This document shows, in pieces, positions 46,451-55,483 of a DNA stretch of 64,000 bases (position 1 is the first letter of the stretch; each line of letters begins with the position of its first letter). The notes under the pieces were generated by a model. The model searched no databases and was not told where the DNA came from. It saw only the letters and a list, made by a program, of their open reading frames with translations. The position numbers and the translations under genes were made by a program. Origin of the DNA: Pseudomonas viridiflava (GTDB taxonomy: Bacteria > Pseudomonadota > Gammaproteobacteria > Pseudomonadales > Pseudomonadaceae); assembly GCF_900573885.1 (NCBI RefSeq), contig NZ_UPSE01000166.1, positions 52,281 to 116,280 of the forward strand, written 5' to 3'.

Positions 46451-47068
46451 ATGCGTTTGCGCCACCTCATCGTTATCGGCCTGCTTGCTGTGCTCAGCGG
46501 CTGCGCCGGCCTCACCTCCCATGAATCGCTGGACGGCCAGGGCGACCCGGCCAAATGGCAGGCGCACAAGACGCGCACCGTTGCCCTGAACGGCTGGCAA
46601 ATCAGCGGCAAGGTCGGCATCCGCGCACCGAAAGATTCGGGTAGCGGCACGCTGTTCTGGCTGCAGCGCCAGGACTATTTCGACATCCGCCTCTCCGGTC
46701 CTTTGGGTCGCGGTGCTGCCCGGCTCACCGGCCATGCCGGCGACGTCACCCTGGAAGTCGCCAATCAAGGTCGCTACCAGGCAGAGAGTCCCGAGGCACT
46801 GCTTGAAGAACAATTGGGCTGGAAGCTGCCGATTTCCCACCTGACCTGGTGGGTCCGCGGCCTTCCCGCCCCGGACAGCAAGAGCACGCTCACACTCGAC
46901 AGCGAAAGCCATCTGCAACGGTTGAGTCAGGATGGCTGGCAGGTTGAATACCTCAGCTACACCGAGCAAAACGGCTACTGGCTGCCCGAGCGCATGAAGC
47001 TGCACGGCCGCGACCTCGACGTCACCCTGGTGATCAAGGACTGGCAGCCGCGCCAGCTGGGCCAGTGA
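46451..47068 (+). CDS. lolB: Outer-membrane lipoprotein receptor LolB
   Basis: A 205-residue lipoprotein (lipobox LSGC, Cys18) that takes lipoproteins from LolA and inserts them into the outer membrane. The LolB fold is supported by [41 protein letters not shown] and [20 protein letters not shown]. Its stop codon overlaps the ispE start. Essential in most Gram-negative bacteria. Confidence 0.96.
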   Translation: MRLRHLIVIGLLAVLSGCAGLTSHESLDGQGDPAKWQAHKTRTVALNGWQISGKVGIRAPKDSGSGTLFWLQRQDYFDIRLSGPLGRGAARLTGHAGDVTLEVANQGRYQAESPEALLEEQLGWKLPISHLTWWVRGLPAPDSKSTLTLDSESHLQRLSQDGWQVEYLSYTEQNGYWLPERMKLHGRDLDVTLVIKDWQPRQLGQ

Positions 47069-47919
47069 TGTCGGCTGCTCGCCTTACGCTGCCGGCACCG
47101 GCAAAGCTCAACCTTATGCTGCACATCCTCGGCCGCCGCGCCGATGGGTATCACCAACTGCAAACCCTGTTTCAGTTTCTCGATTACAGCGATGAGCTGA
47201 CCTTCGCCTTGCGTGAAGACGGCAAGATTCGCCTGCACACCGAGATCGAAGGTGTGCCACACGACAGCAACCTGATCGTTAAAGCCGCGCGCCAATTGCA
47301 AAACAGAAGCGGCTGCGCGCTGGGTGCGGATATCTGGCTGGAAAAACGTCTGCCCATGGGCGGCGGCATTGGTGGCGGCAGCTCCGATGCAGCCACCACG
47401 TTGCTGGGCCTGAATCACATTTGGCAGCTGGGCTGGAGCCTCGATCAACTGGCCGAACTGGGCGTGAATCTGGGCGCCGATGTGCCCGTGTTTGTGAAGG
47501 GCCACGCGGCATTTGCCGAGGGCGTTGGCGAGGTGCTGACCCCGGTGAAACTGGACGAACCCTGGTTTCTCGTGGCGATACCGCAAGTATCTGTCAGCAC
47601 AGCAGAAATTTTCTCAGACCCGGAGTTGACACGCGATACTCCGGCGATTACATTGTCGGCCGTTCTCGAGCGGGGCGGTCGTAATGACTGTCAGTCGGTG
47701 GTCGAGAGGCGTTACCCAGATGTTCGTAACGCTTTGATCTTGCTAAACAAATTTGTTTCAGTTAGATTAACCGGCACTGGTTGTTGTGTTTTTGGGAGCT
47801 TCCCTAACAAAGCCGAAGCTGATAAAGTCGCGGCCCAACTTCCAGCCTCCCTGCCAGGGTTTGTTGCTAAAGGTTGTAACGTTTCGATGTTGCACCAGCG
47901 GTTACAAGCACTGTCCTGA
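47068..47919 (+). CDS. ispE: 4-diphosphocytidyl-2-C-methyl-D-erythritol kinase
   Basis: A 283-residue GHMP kinase of the MEP pathway. It shows [22 protein letters not shown], the ATP loop [18 protein letters not shown] and the third motif [12 protein letters not shown] chose ATG 47068, overlapping the lolB stop (TGATG), over GTG 47065. A Cys takes the Gly/Ala position after TGTG in motif 3, a mild oddity. It is followed after 33 nt by the tRNA-Gln gene. Confidence 0.96.
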   Translation: MSAARLTLPAPAKLNLMLHILGRRADGYHQLQTLFQFLDYSDELTFALREDGKIRLHTEIEGVPHDSNLIVKAARQLQNRSGCALGADIWLEKRLPMGGGIGGGSSDAATTLLGLNHIWQLGWSLDQLAELGVNLGADVPVFVKGHAAFAEGVGEVLTPVKLDEPWFLVAIPQVSVSTAEIFSDPELTRDTPAITLSAVLERGGRNDCQSVVERRYPDVRNALILLNKFVSVRLTGTGCCVFGSFPNKAEADKVAAQLPASLPGFVAKGCNVSMLHQRLQALS

Positions 47920-47952
47920 GAAGCGGATGCTAAGCATCCAGTTGCACACTAC

Positions 47953-48027
47953 AGGGGCGTCGCCAAGCGGTAAGGCAGCAGGTTTTGATCCTGCCATGCG
48001 TTGGTTCGAATCCAGCCGCCCCTGCCA
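47953..48027 (+). tRNA. tRNA-Gln (anticodon UUG)
   Basis: A complete 75-nt cloverleaf: acceptor arms AGGGGCG and CGCCCCT, discriminator G and an encoded CCA end. The anticodon arm GCAGG-TTTTGAT-CCTGC has anticodon TTG, and the T loop is GGTTCGAATCC. It lies between ispE and prs, the known position in Pseudomonas. Confidence 0.97.
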
Positions 48028-48073
48028 TTTTCTATACTCATCCAGGTATACCCTCAGCCGGCAGGTACTGCGC

Positions 48074-49015
48074 GTGTCCAAGATGATGGTCTTTACGGGG
48101 AATGCTAACCCCGATCTGGCGCGACGTATCGTACGTCAGCTGCATATCCCACTCGGCGATGCCTCCGTTGGAAAATTTTCCGATGGCGAAATCAGCATTG
48201 AAATCAACGAAAACGTTCGCGGTAAAGACGTCTTCCTGATCCAGCCGACATGCGCGCCAACCAACGACAACCTGATGGAACTGGTGGTAATGGCCGACGC
48301 CTTCCGCCGCTCCTCGGCTACTCGAATCACAGCCGTGATCCCTTACTTCGGTTATGCCCGCCAGGATCGCCGTCCGCGTTCCGCTCGCGTGGCAATCAGC
48401 GCCAAAGTAGTGGCTGACATGCTGACCGTCGTCGGTATCGACCGCGTTCTGACTGTTGATTTGCACGCCGACCAGATTCAGGGCTTCTTCGATATTCCGG
48501 TAGATAACATCTACGGTTCGCCAGTATTGGTGGATGACATCGAAGACCAACGTTTCGAAAACCTGATGATCGTGTCTCCGGACATTGGCGGTGTAGTGCG
48601 TGCTCGCGCTGTCGCCAAATCCCTGGGCGTGGATCTGGCCATCATCGACAAGCGTCGTGAGAAGGCCAACCACTCCGAAGTGATGCACATCATCGGTGAT
48701 GTTGAAGGCCGTACCTGCATCCTCGTGGATGACATGGTCGACACCGCCGGCACACTTTGCCACGCGGCCAAGGCCCTGAAAGAACACGGCGCTGCCAAGG
48801 TATTTGCCTACGCAACGCACGCCGTTCTCTCCGGTCGCGCCATCGAAAATATTGAAAATTCCATGCTCGACGAACTGGTGGTGACCAACACCATTCCGTT
48901 GTCGGCAGCTGCTCAAGCCTGCAAACGTATCCGTCAACTGGATATCGCGCCGGTAGTCGCTGAAGCGGTACGCCGCATCAGCAATGAAGAATCGATCAGC
49001 GCGATGTTCCGCTAA
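48074..49015 (+). CDS. prs: Ribose-phosphate pyrophosphokinase (PRPP synthetase)
   Basis: A 313-residue enzyme making PRPP from ribose 5-phosphate and ATP for purine, pyrimidine, His and Trp synthesis. Visible: [16 protein letters not shown], the flexible loop [26 protein letters not shown] and the PRPP loop [15 protein letters not shown]. The start is GTG 48074 ([14 protein letters not shown]), 46 nt after the tRNA; a frame running back through the tRNA is rejected. Pro in the usual SARVPI block is Ala here (SARVAIS). Confidence 0.97.
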   Translation: MSKMMVFTGNANPDLARRIVRQLHIPLGDASVGKFSDGEISIEINENVRGKDVFLIQPTCAPTNDNLMELVVMADAFRRSSATRITAVIPYFGYARQDRRPRSARVAISAKVVADMLTVVGIDRVLTVDLHADQIQGFFDIPVDNIYGSPVLVDDIEDQRFENLMIVSPDIGGVVRARAVAKSLGVDLAIIDKRREKANHSEVMHIIGDVEGRTCILVDDMVDTAGTLCHAAKALKEHGAAKVFAYATHAVLSGRAIENIENSMLDELVVTNTIPLSAAAQACKRIRQLDIAPVVAEAVRRISNEESISAMFR

Positions 49016-49052
49016 GGGCTAAACCCCTGGCTGCATGACGCAGAACGAAAGT

Positions 49053-49076
49053 GCCCCGCCTCGTGCGGGGCTTTTT
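49053..49076 (+). terminator. Intrinsic terminator of prs
   Basis: GCCCCGC pairs with GCGGGGC around CTCGT and is followed by TTTTT, 38 bases after the prs stop. Confidence 0.9.
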
Positions 49077-49141
49077 GCCTCACCGCTTACCGTTGCCGGT
49101 CGCAAGCAACAGCGCGGTGAAGTTTATTTTGGAGATTCACC

Positions 49142-49753
49142 ATGACTGATTTTGCCCTGAATGCTGAAGTGCGTTCCGACCTGGGGAAAGGTGCGAGCCG
49201 CCGCCTGCGTCGTCTCGCCGCCCAAGTTCCTGCCGTAGTTTACGGTGGCGACAAAGCGCCTGTTTCCATCACCCTGCTGGCTAAAGAAATCGCCAAGCTG
49301 CTGGAAAACGAAGCTTCTTACAGCCACGTCATCACCCTGACCGTTGGCGGCGCTGCTGAAACCGTAGTGATCAAAGCTCTGCAACGTCACCCGGCCAAAG
49401 GTCACGTGATGCACGCTGACTTCGTCCGCGTTGTTGCTGGCCAGAAACTGACCGTCCTCGTTCCATTGCACTTCATCAACCAGGAAACTGCAGTTGGCGT
49501 GAAGCAGCAAGGTGGCGAAGTTTCCCACACCGCCGCTGAAGTTGAAGTGTCCTGCGAGGCTAAAGACCTGCCGGAATTCATCAACGTCGACATGGCTAAA
49601 GTAGAAATCGGTCAGATCGTTCACCTGTCGGACCTGACTCTGCCAGCTGGCGTTGAACTGGTTGCTCTGGCACACGGCAAAGACTTGCCAGTTGCCAACA
49701 TCCACGCTTCGCGCGTACCGAAAGAAGATGAAGCAGAAGGCGCAGCCGAGTAA
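49142..49753 (+). CDS. rplY: 50S ribosomal protein L25 (Ctc form)
   Basis: A 203-residue long form. The N-terminal L25 5S-rRNA-binding domain ([27 protein letters not shown]) spans about residues 1-90. The C-terminal Ctc/TL5 beta domain follows ([42 protein letters not shown]). It ends in an acidic tail. GGAG lies just upstream of the ATG. It probably forms a unit with pth, 31 nt downstream. Confidence 0.97.
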   Translation: MTDFALNAEVRSDLGKGASRRLRRLAAQVPAVVYGGDKAPVSITLLAKEIAKLLENEASYSHVITLTVGGAAETVVIKALQRHPAKGHVMHADFVRVVAGQKLTVLVPLHFINQETAVGVKQQGGEVSHTAAEVEVSCEAKDLPEFINVDMAKVEIGQIVHLSDLTLPAGVELVALAHGKDLPVANIHASRVPKEDEAEGAAE

Positions 49754-49784
49754 TTCTCGCCTCGTCTAAGGAAGGGCTCCTGTC

Positions 49785-50369
49785 GTGACTGCCGTACAAC
49801 TGATCGTCGGCCTGGGTAATCCAGGCGCTGAATACGAACAGACCCGGCATAACGCAGGAGCCCTTTTTGTTGAGCGTCTCGCTGCGGCCCAACGGGTCAA
49901 TCTGGTAGCAGAGCGCAAATTTTTCGGCCTGACGGCGCGTTTCAGCCATCAAGGTCACGATATTCGTCTGTTGATTCCCACTACCTACATGAACCGCAGC
50001 GGCCAGGCTGTTGCCGCCATGGCCGGTTTCTATCGCATCGCGGTAGACGCCATTCTGGTAGCCCACGACGAACTCGACATGCCTCCGGGCGTCGCCAAAT
50101 TCAAACAAGGCGGCGGGCACGGCGGGCACAACGGCTTGCGCGACATCATTGCGCAACTCGGCAATCAAAATACCTTTCACCGTCTGCGGCTTGGCATTGG
50201 CCACCCCGGTGAAGCCAGCAAGGTATCCGGCTTTGTACTGGGTCGTGCGCCACGCGCCGAGCAGGAAAAACTGGACGCCAGCATCGACTTTGCCCTCGGC
50301 GTGATGCCAGAGGTTTACGCCGGGGAATGGAACCGGGCGATGAAACTTCTGCACAGCCAAAAGGCTTGA
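49785..50369 (+). CDS. pth: Peptidyl-tRNA hydrolase
   Basis: A 194-residue enzyme recycling peptidyl-tRNA dropped from ribosomes. It shows [21 protein letters not shown] with the catalytic His, [22 protein letters not shown] and [13 protein letters not shown]. The start is GTG 49785, with AAGGAAGGG upstream. It is flanked by rplY and ychF in the usual order. Confidence 0.97.
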   Translation: MTAVQLIVGLGNPGAEYEQTRHNAGALFVERLAAAQRVNLVAERKFFGLTARFSHQGHDIRLLIPTTYMNRSGQAVAAMAGFYRIAVDAILVAHDELDMPPGVAKFKQGGGHGGHNGLRDIIAQLGNQNTFHRLRLGIGHPGEASKVSGFVLGRAPRAEQEKLDASIDFALGVMPEVYAGEWNRAMKLLHSQKA

Positions 50370-50409
50370 CCCTTCTTTTTAGCGAATTCACTTCCGCGAG
50401 GATTACACC

Positions 50410-51510
<1,101 letters not shown>

Positions 51511-51519
51511 GCAACAGCC

Positions 51520-51549
51520 TGCGGGGGCCGGGTTACACCGGCTCCTGCA
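51520..51549. terminator. Hairpin between convergent ychF and the T6SS operon
   Basis: TGCGGGGGCCGG pairs with CCGGCTCCTGCA (with G-U pairs) around GTTACA. There is no T tract. It lies 9 bases after the ychF stop and 9 before the phosphatase stop; it may be a REP-like 3' hairpin or a weak terminator. Confidence 0.5.
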
Positions 51550-51558
51550 ACACACGCA

Positions 51559-52281
51559 TCACGTCCCCTCTCCCAGCGTTGCAAATTCATCCTTCGCCGC
51601 ATTCAGCGCGCGAGTGAATTCACCGTTGGCATGTAACGCCGCGACTATGGCTGCGCCCATGAGTTGTCCGGCCTGCACATCACTCTGCCAATGGGCGCCG
51701 CACACCACGCGACTGATACCAAACTCATGCCCGCGCCGCAGCAGCGGAGCCTGACGGGCCGGATTGATTTCGGCGAGCACCAAGGCAGCCGCCCAGCCGA
51801 ACGAGGCATGCCCGGACGGATACGACCCGGTAGTCGCCAGCGTTTTATCTCGTTCTGGCGTACACGAAGCGTCCTTGTAAACCACAAACGGACGCACGCG
51901 TTGATAGCTGTCTTTGGCAGTTTTCACCGCGTAATCGTGACTGTCCTGCAGCACGCCCAGCAGCAGTGCATACAGCTTTGGTGTGTGCGCCGGGGATATC
52001 TGCATTCCGAACGCCTCTGAAAATCCCGGCCCGAAATTTTCGTAATCGGCATCGCGCCGGGCGAGCTCCATTCGCGCGGCGTCGCGCACTGTGCGTCCTG
52101 TTTCATAAGCGGCTTTGTCCGCCTGGAAAGCGACCGTATCCTCTCTGGGCGGGGCGGGCAAAATGACCAGGCTGTCCGGCGCCGTTTCAGCCGTCAGGAA
52201 ACCTCTGTGATCACTGGCTGATACCGCGAAAGTACAAAAACCAGCAAAAATGGCGGCGGACTTCCCCATTGTTAACTTCAT
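51559..52281 (-). CDS. Class A (PhoN-type) periplasmic acid phosphatase, last gene of the T6SS operon
   Basis: 240 residues with a short Sec signal (IFAGFCTFAVSAS). The phosphatase signature is complete: K123-x6-R130-P131, PSGH at 155-158 in GSYPSGHASFG, and SR-x5-H-x3-D at 190-201 (ISRVVCGAHWQSD). GSYPSGH marks the class A non-specific acid phosphatases of the PAP2 superfamily, which hydrolyse phosphomonoesters in the periplasm. Its ATG overlaps the stop of the ImpA_N/OmpA gene (ATGA), so it is translationally coupled to T6SS structural genes. The role there is unknown. Confidence 0.88.
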   Translation of the reverse strand: MKLTMGKSAAIFAGFCTFAVSASDHRGFLTAETAPDSLVILPAPPREDTVAFQADKAAYETGRTVRDAARMELARRDADYENFGPGFSEAFGMQISPAHTPKLYALLLGVLQDSHDYAVKTAKDSYQRVRPFVVYKDASCTPERDKTLATTGSYPSGHASFGWAAALVLAEINPARQAPLLRRGHEFGISRVVCGAHWQSDVQAGQLMGAAIVAALHANGEFTRALNAAKDEFATLGEGT

Positions 52282-53438
52282 GCACTGCCTCCCAACCTGC
52301 TAATCACTAGCGTGCTTGCTGCCTCATCGGGCCGAACAGACGTGCAGGCTCCGGGTTCCGATACCCAGCGAATCTCGACCCGGCGATTGGCCATCCGCCC
52401 GTTTGTTGTTTCTTCAGCGGTCACCGGCTGGCTGGCGGCGAGCCCCTGAATGGCCATGCAGTTGTCCGGAATGTCCCCCATGCGCTGCAGCCAGTCGCGC
52501 ACAGCGGCGGCGCGGGCCAGGGAAAGCCGCTGATTAACCTGGGCATCGCCCGATGCGTCGGTGTGCCCGGAGATCATGATCAACCTGCCGGGTTGAGCCG
52601 CAAGGCGCGCCAACGCCCCCATAAGCGCTTTGGTCGAGTCTGGCCCAAGCTCAGCGCTGCCGGCCGCGAATACCGTGAGCGTCGCCACATGTGCAGAAAC
52701 CTCCGGCGGAGCAGCGGCTGAAGGGAAAACGCTGCTCAATTCGTAACCGCTGCGCTGCCCGACCCACACACCGCCCAACGCTACAAGCGCGACGATGCAG
52801 AGCACGCCGGCCACGACCGCAAACCGCGGTCGGCGGGAAGCCTCAGGTTGAAAGAACATCGGCAACACCGCGTCACGCACCGATGGCGAAGACGCCGCCA
52901 GCATCTGGCGCTGCCGCCTTTGTACGGTGCTGCGCAACAACTGGCGCAGGCTGTGAAGCGTCACCACGGGAAGGAGCAACTGGCGGTCCAGGCGCTCATG
53001 AAATTTGCCTAGCGCACTTTCGAGTTCGACCACGAGCGGCACGTCGTTGGCTTTGAAATCCATGGCGCGCACCAGCACCTGCAACTGCGTGAACAGCCAC
53101 GTGAAAATCGCCAGCCGCGCCTCACTGCCTGAGGGCCAGGCGCGCGCGCCGTGCAGGCGCACCACGTCATCCAGGAACGCCACCCCTTCAAGCGCCCCCG
53201 CGACACCGAAGCGATGACTGCGCGCCAACGCCAGACAAGCCACTGTCTGAAAGTCGGCGCCGTTGCGTTGCAGCAAGACCGTGCATAAGCGCTCGACCTC
53301 TGCCCAGTTCACATCTGGCCGCGCCGGATGGTTGAGCCTGTTCAGCTCGTCGCGCAGCCTGTCGAATTCGGCACAGCCATGCGGGTCGCGGCCCAGGCGC
53401 AGCGCGATGTACGGCAACGTCGCCTCCATGTTGCTCAT
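52278..53438 (-). CDS. T6SS-associated fusion: ImpA_N (TssA-like) domain, membrane helix, OmpA peptidoglycan-binding domain
   Basis: 386 residues. Residues about 5-125 resemble the ImpA N-terminal domain of TssA-type proteins (WPSGSEARLAIFTWLFTQLQ). A single helix at about 206-227 follows, then an OmpA-like domain at about 255-357 with TVFAAGSAELGPDS, GHTDASGDAQVNQRLSLARA and the NRRVEI end that binds diaminopimelate. The predicted topology puts ImpA_N in the cytosol and OmpA at the peptidoglycan, so it could anchor the T6SS baseplate to the cell wall. Starts and stops overlap tssE and the phosphatase by ATGA. Confidence 0.82.
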   Translation of the reverse strand: MSNMEATLPYIALRLGRDPHGCAEFDRLRDELNRLNHPARPDVNWAEVERLCTVLLQRNGADFQTVACLALARSHRFGVAGALEGVAFLDDVVRLHGARAWPSGSEARLAIFTWLFTQLQVLVRAMDFKANDVPLVVELESALGKFHERLDRQLLLPVVTLHSLRQLLRSTVQRRQRQMLAASSPSVRDAVLPMFFQPEASRRPRFAVVAGVLCIVALVALGGVWVGQRSGYELSSVFPSAAAPPEVSAHVATLTVFAAGSAELGPDSTKALMGALARLAAQPGRLIMISGHTDASGDAQVNQRLSLARAAAVRDWLQRMGDIPDNCMAIQGLAASQPVTAEETTNGRMANRRVEIRWVSEPGACTSVRPDEAASTLVISRLGGSA

Positions 53439-53872
53439 CGCACCACCGCAAAGTGCTGCGTCAAATGCCGGAGCAACACTTTGCCCTCTGGCGCCAGTGC
53501 CGTACCGAATGTGGCGTGCTGGCCCGATTTCAACCGCACATCCAGGGCGTAATCGAGGTGCCCTGCCCGCGTGGCCGGCAGCAAACGCATCACCACGGTG
53601 TCCAGACGCGGCTCGTACTTCATCAACATCGCCTGCAATCGCCCCACCATCGCGTGTGCGCTGCCGGTCACGCCGTGTAAAACCAGTTCCAGATCCGGAA
53701 CGCCATAGTCCGGCACGTGGCTGAGCGTACCGGCGCGGCTGTTGAGTAAGCGCTGCACGTTGTCGAGTACGGAAAGAATCACCTGGTCCTGCTCGCGCAC
53801 CCGGTCCAGCGGCAACTCACCGGAAAAGTTTTGCAGCAGCAGCTCGTACAACGAAGGCCCCTGTTCGTCCAC
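53435..53872 (-). CDS. tssE: T6SS baseplate protein TssE (gp25-like)
   Basis: A 145-residue gp25-like wedge protein joining the baseplate to the TssBC sheath. It shows SLYELLLQNF, NVQRLLNSRAGTLSHVPDYGVPDL (typical gp25/TssE) and the EPRL block (KYEPRLDTVVMRLLP). I chose GTG 53872 because GGAGGA lies six bases upstream; a TTG at 53878 overlaps the tssJ stop. Its stop overlaps the next gene. Confidence 0.92.
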   Translation of the reverse strand: MDEQGPSLYELLLQNFSGELPLDRVREQDQVILSVLDNVQRLLNSRAGTLSHVPDYGVPDLELVLHGVTGSAHAMVGRLQAMLMKYEPRLDTVVMRLLPATRAGHLDYALDVRLKSGQHATFGTALAPEGKVLLRHLTQHFAVVR

Positions 53873-53874
53873 CC

Positions 53875-54411
53875 TCAATCCTCCGCCGACGCTTGCAAAA
53901 ACAAGGTGTTGTCCGCCAACTCGACGACGCGTGCGTTGTCGGCATCCAGCTCATCGCGCCGCAGGGTCAAACGCCACGTGTCCTGTTCCAGATCCGGTTG
54001 CCGAAACAACGCCACAACCGCGACGTACTGCGCCTCGCTGTGCAAAGGCACGCTCAGTTGGGCGCCGCCTCCCGGCTTGATCACCACCACGTGCTCGCCC
54101 AACAGGTCCGCGCCTAGCGCCGAGGCTCCAGCGGTTACCAGCCGGTCGTACGTTGCTTTTTCGAATGAGCTGCTAGCGCGCAACTGATAAACCCGCACCA
54201 GCGTTGCCACCGACAACGCATTCATCTCGGCGGAATGGGTGTTCAACGAGGCTCGCCCCGTGAAGTCGAAACGCAGGACTTTCACCTGTTTGTAAAACAC
54301 GGCTTTCGCCGTCGAAGCCGTGCCATCGCTTACTGTCTGCGCGAGCCCGCAGCCGCCCAGCGCCAGACCAAGGAGCGTTAACACGATGCGGTTAAAACCG
54401 GTAGGCAACAT
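53875..54411 (-). CDS. tssJ: T6SS outer-membrane lipoprotein TssJ
   Basis: 178 residues with a lipobox (LGGC, Cys21 in VLTLLGLALGGCG). TssJ lines the periplasmic base of the membrane complex and binds TssM. The TssJ pattern is visible: SLNTHSAEMNALSVATLVRVYQL near residues 55-78, then VVVIKPGGGAQLSVPLHSEAQYVAVVALFR. The start ATG 54411 overlaps tssG by 20 nt, with GGGAG upstream. Confidence 0.9.
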   Translation of the reverse strand: MLPTGFNRIVLTLLGLALGGCGLAQTVSDGTASTAKAVFYKQVKVLRFDFTGRASLNTHSAEMNALSVATLVRVYQLRASSSFEKATYDRLVTAGASALGADLLGEHVVVIKPGGGAQLSVPLHSEAQYVAVVALFRQPDLEQDTWRLTLRRDELDADNARVVELADNTLFLQASAED

Positions 54412-55483
54412 GCTGGCTCTCCCGCTTCAAAGGGTTGGCGTGCAGACCTTGATAACGGCCCAGACTCACGGTAATCCGCGCCTTGCTATCAGCGCCGCTA
54501 TCAAGCCGCGCGGTCATTCCCAGCCGCAGCGGCGCCTTGCCCAGAACCGGCACAGGCAGGCAATCCAGCGGCGCAGACAATTGCAGCGTGGCGCAGCAGC
54601 GCCAGCCCAGATAAACCCGCAGCAGCACCTTCAAGTCCTGTAGCTGCTGTCCGCCAGGCAACCACGCAGCGGTCTGAGGGAGGTCCTGGGTGATCAGCGT
54701 GAGCAACACCTCGCTGTTCACATCAGTCCCCACACTTCCCAACACCACGCTCTGGCTCAGGGTTGGCCGCTGGCTAGCGGAGAGCCTCGCTGGCGCCGCG
54801 AGCGGTACACGTTTGGGCAAATGGCGGGTAACCCGCACGCCAGTGCCGGGCGCCAGCAAGCTGACCAGCGCCTGCATGCCTTCGGCGTTGCGGGTCGGCA
54901 GGCCCATTACGCCAAGCAAAGCGAGAAAGCGCGAAACCGGCGTGCCAAGGCGCTCGGCGGTGCCCGGAATGCCCAGGCCTATCAGGCCCAGCAGACATTG
55001 CGAGGTGGCGTCGACGCCGCCCGGTTCAAAGGTCGCCGGGTAGGAGTACTTGCGCCAGATTCGGTAAAACTGGGTAAAGATCCGGTGATTGAACAGATCA
55101 AGAAACCCTTCAAGCGCTTCGTGCCCTTCTCGTCGTTGCGTGATGTCGTCCAGATAAGCCGCCGGCAGGGGTGAGTCGACGCCATACAAACCCATCAAGC
55201 GGGTACGGATGGTGGCCGGCGCCAGCGGGCGGCGCTCGTCGAACTCAATACCCTTGAGCTCGCCGGCCGGAAAGCCCATTCCCGGATCAGGCCGAAAACG
55301 CACCGCGTCATCGGCCGGACTGGCTGTACTGCCCAGCGGCGGATGGCCAGGCAGTGCCAGCTCCAGCACCTGACACAAGCGATACAGGCTGGCTTGAGCG
55401 ACGCGGCCTTGCAGGGCCGGCAGCAAACCGCTGCGCTTCAGCCGGGAATACGCAGACTGTGGTTCTCGTTCCATCGCAGGCAT
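54392..55483 (-). CDS. tssG: T6SS baseplate protein TssG
   Basis: 363 residues of the TssG/VasB (ImpH) family, part of the TssEFGK wedge. It shows VRFRPDPGMGFPAGELKGIE, an MGLYGVDSPLPAAYLDDI block, and FLDLFNHRIFTQFYRIWRKY, a strong TssG hallmark. The end overlaps tssJ and the start overlaps the tssF tail by 46 nt (or 37 nt from a second ATG at 55474). Confidence 0.94.
   Translation of the reverse strand: MPAMEREPQSAYSRLKRSGLLPALQGRVAQASLYRLCQVLELALPGHPPLGSTASPADDAVRFRPDPGMGFPAGELKGIEFDERRPLAPATIRTRLMGLYGVDSPLPAAYLDDITQRREGHEALEGFLDLFNHRIFTQFYRIWRKYSYPATFEPGGVDATSQCLLGLIGLGIPGTAERLGTPVSRFLALLGVMGLPTRNAEGMQALVSLLAPGTGVRVTRHLPKRVPLAAPARLSASQRPTLSQSVVLGSVGTDVNSEVLLTLITQDLPQTAAWLPGGQQLQDLKVLLRVYLGWRCCATLQLSAPLDCLPVPVLGKAPLRLGMTARLDSGADSKARITVSLGRYQGLHANPLKRESQHVAYRF

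Noticed and set aside
47786..48073. In-frame upstream extension of prs through the tRNA-Gln gene
   Set aside because: It would run through the ispE end and a complete tRNA; the family start is GTG 48074.
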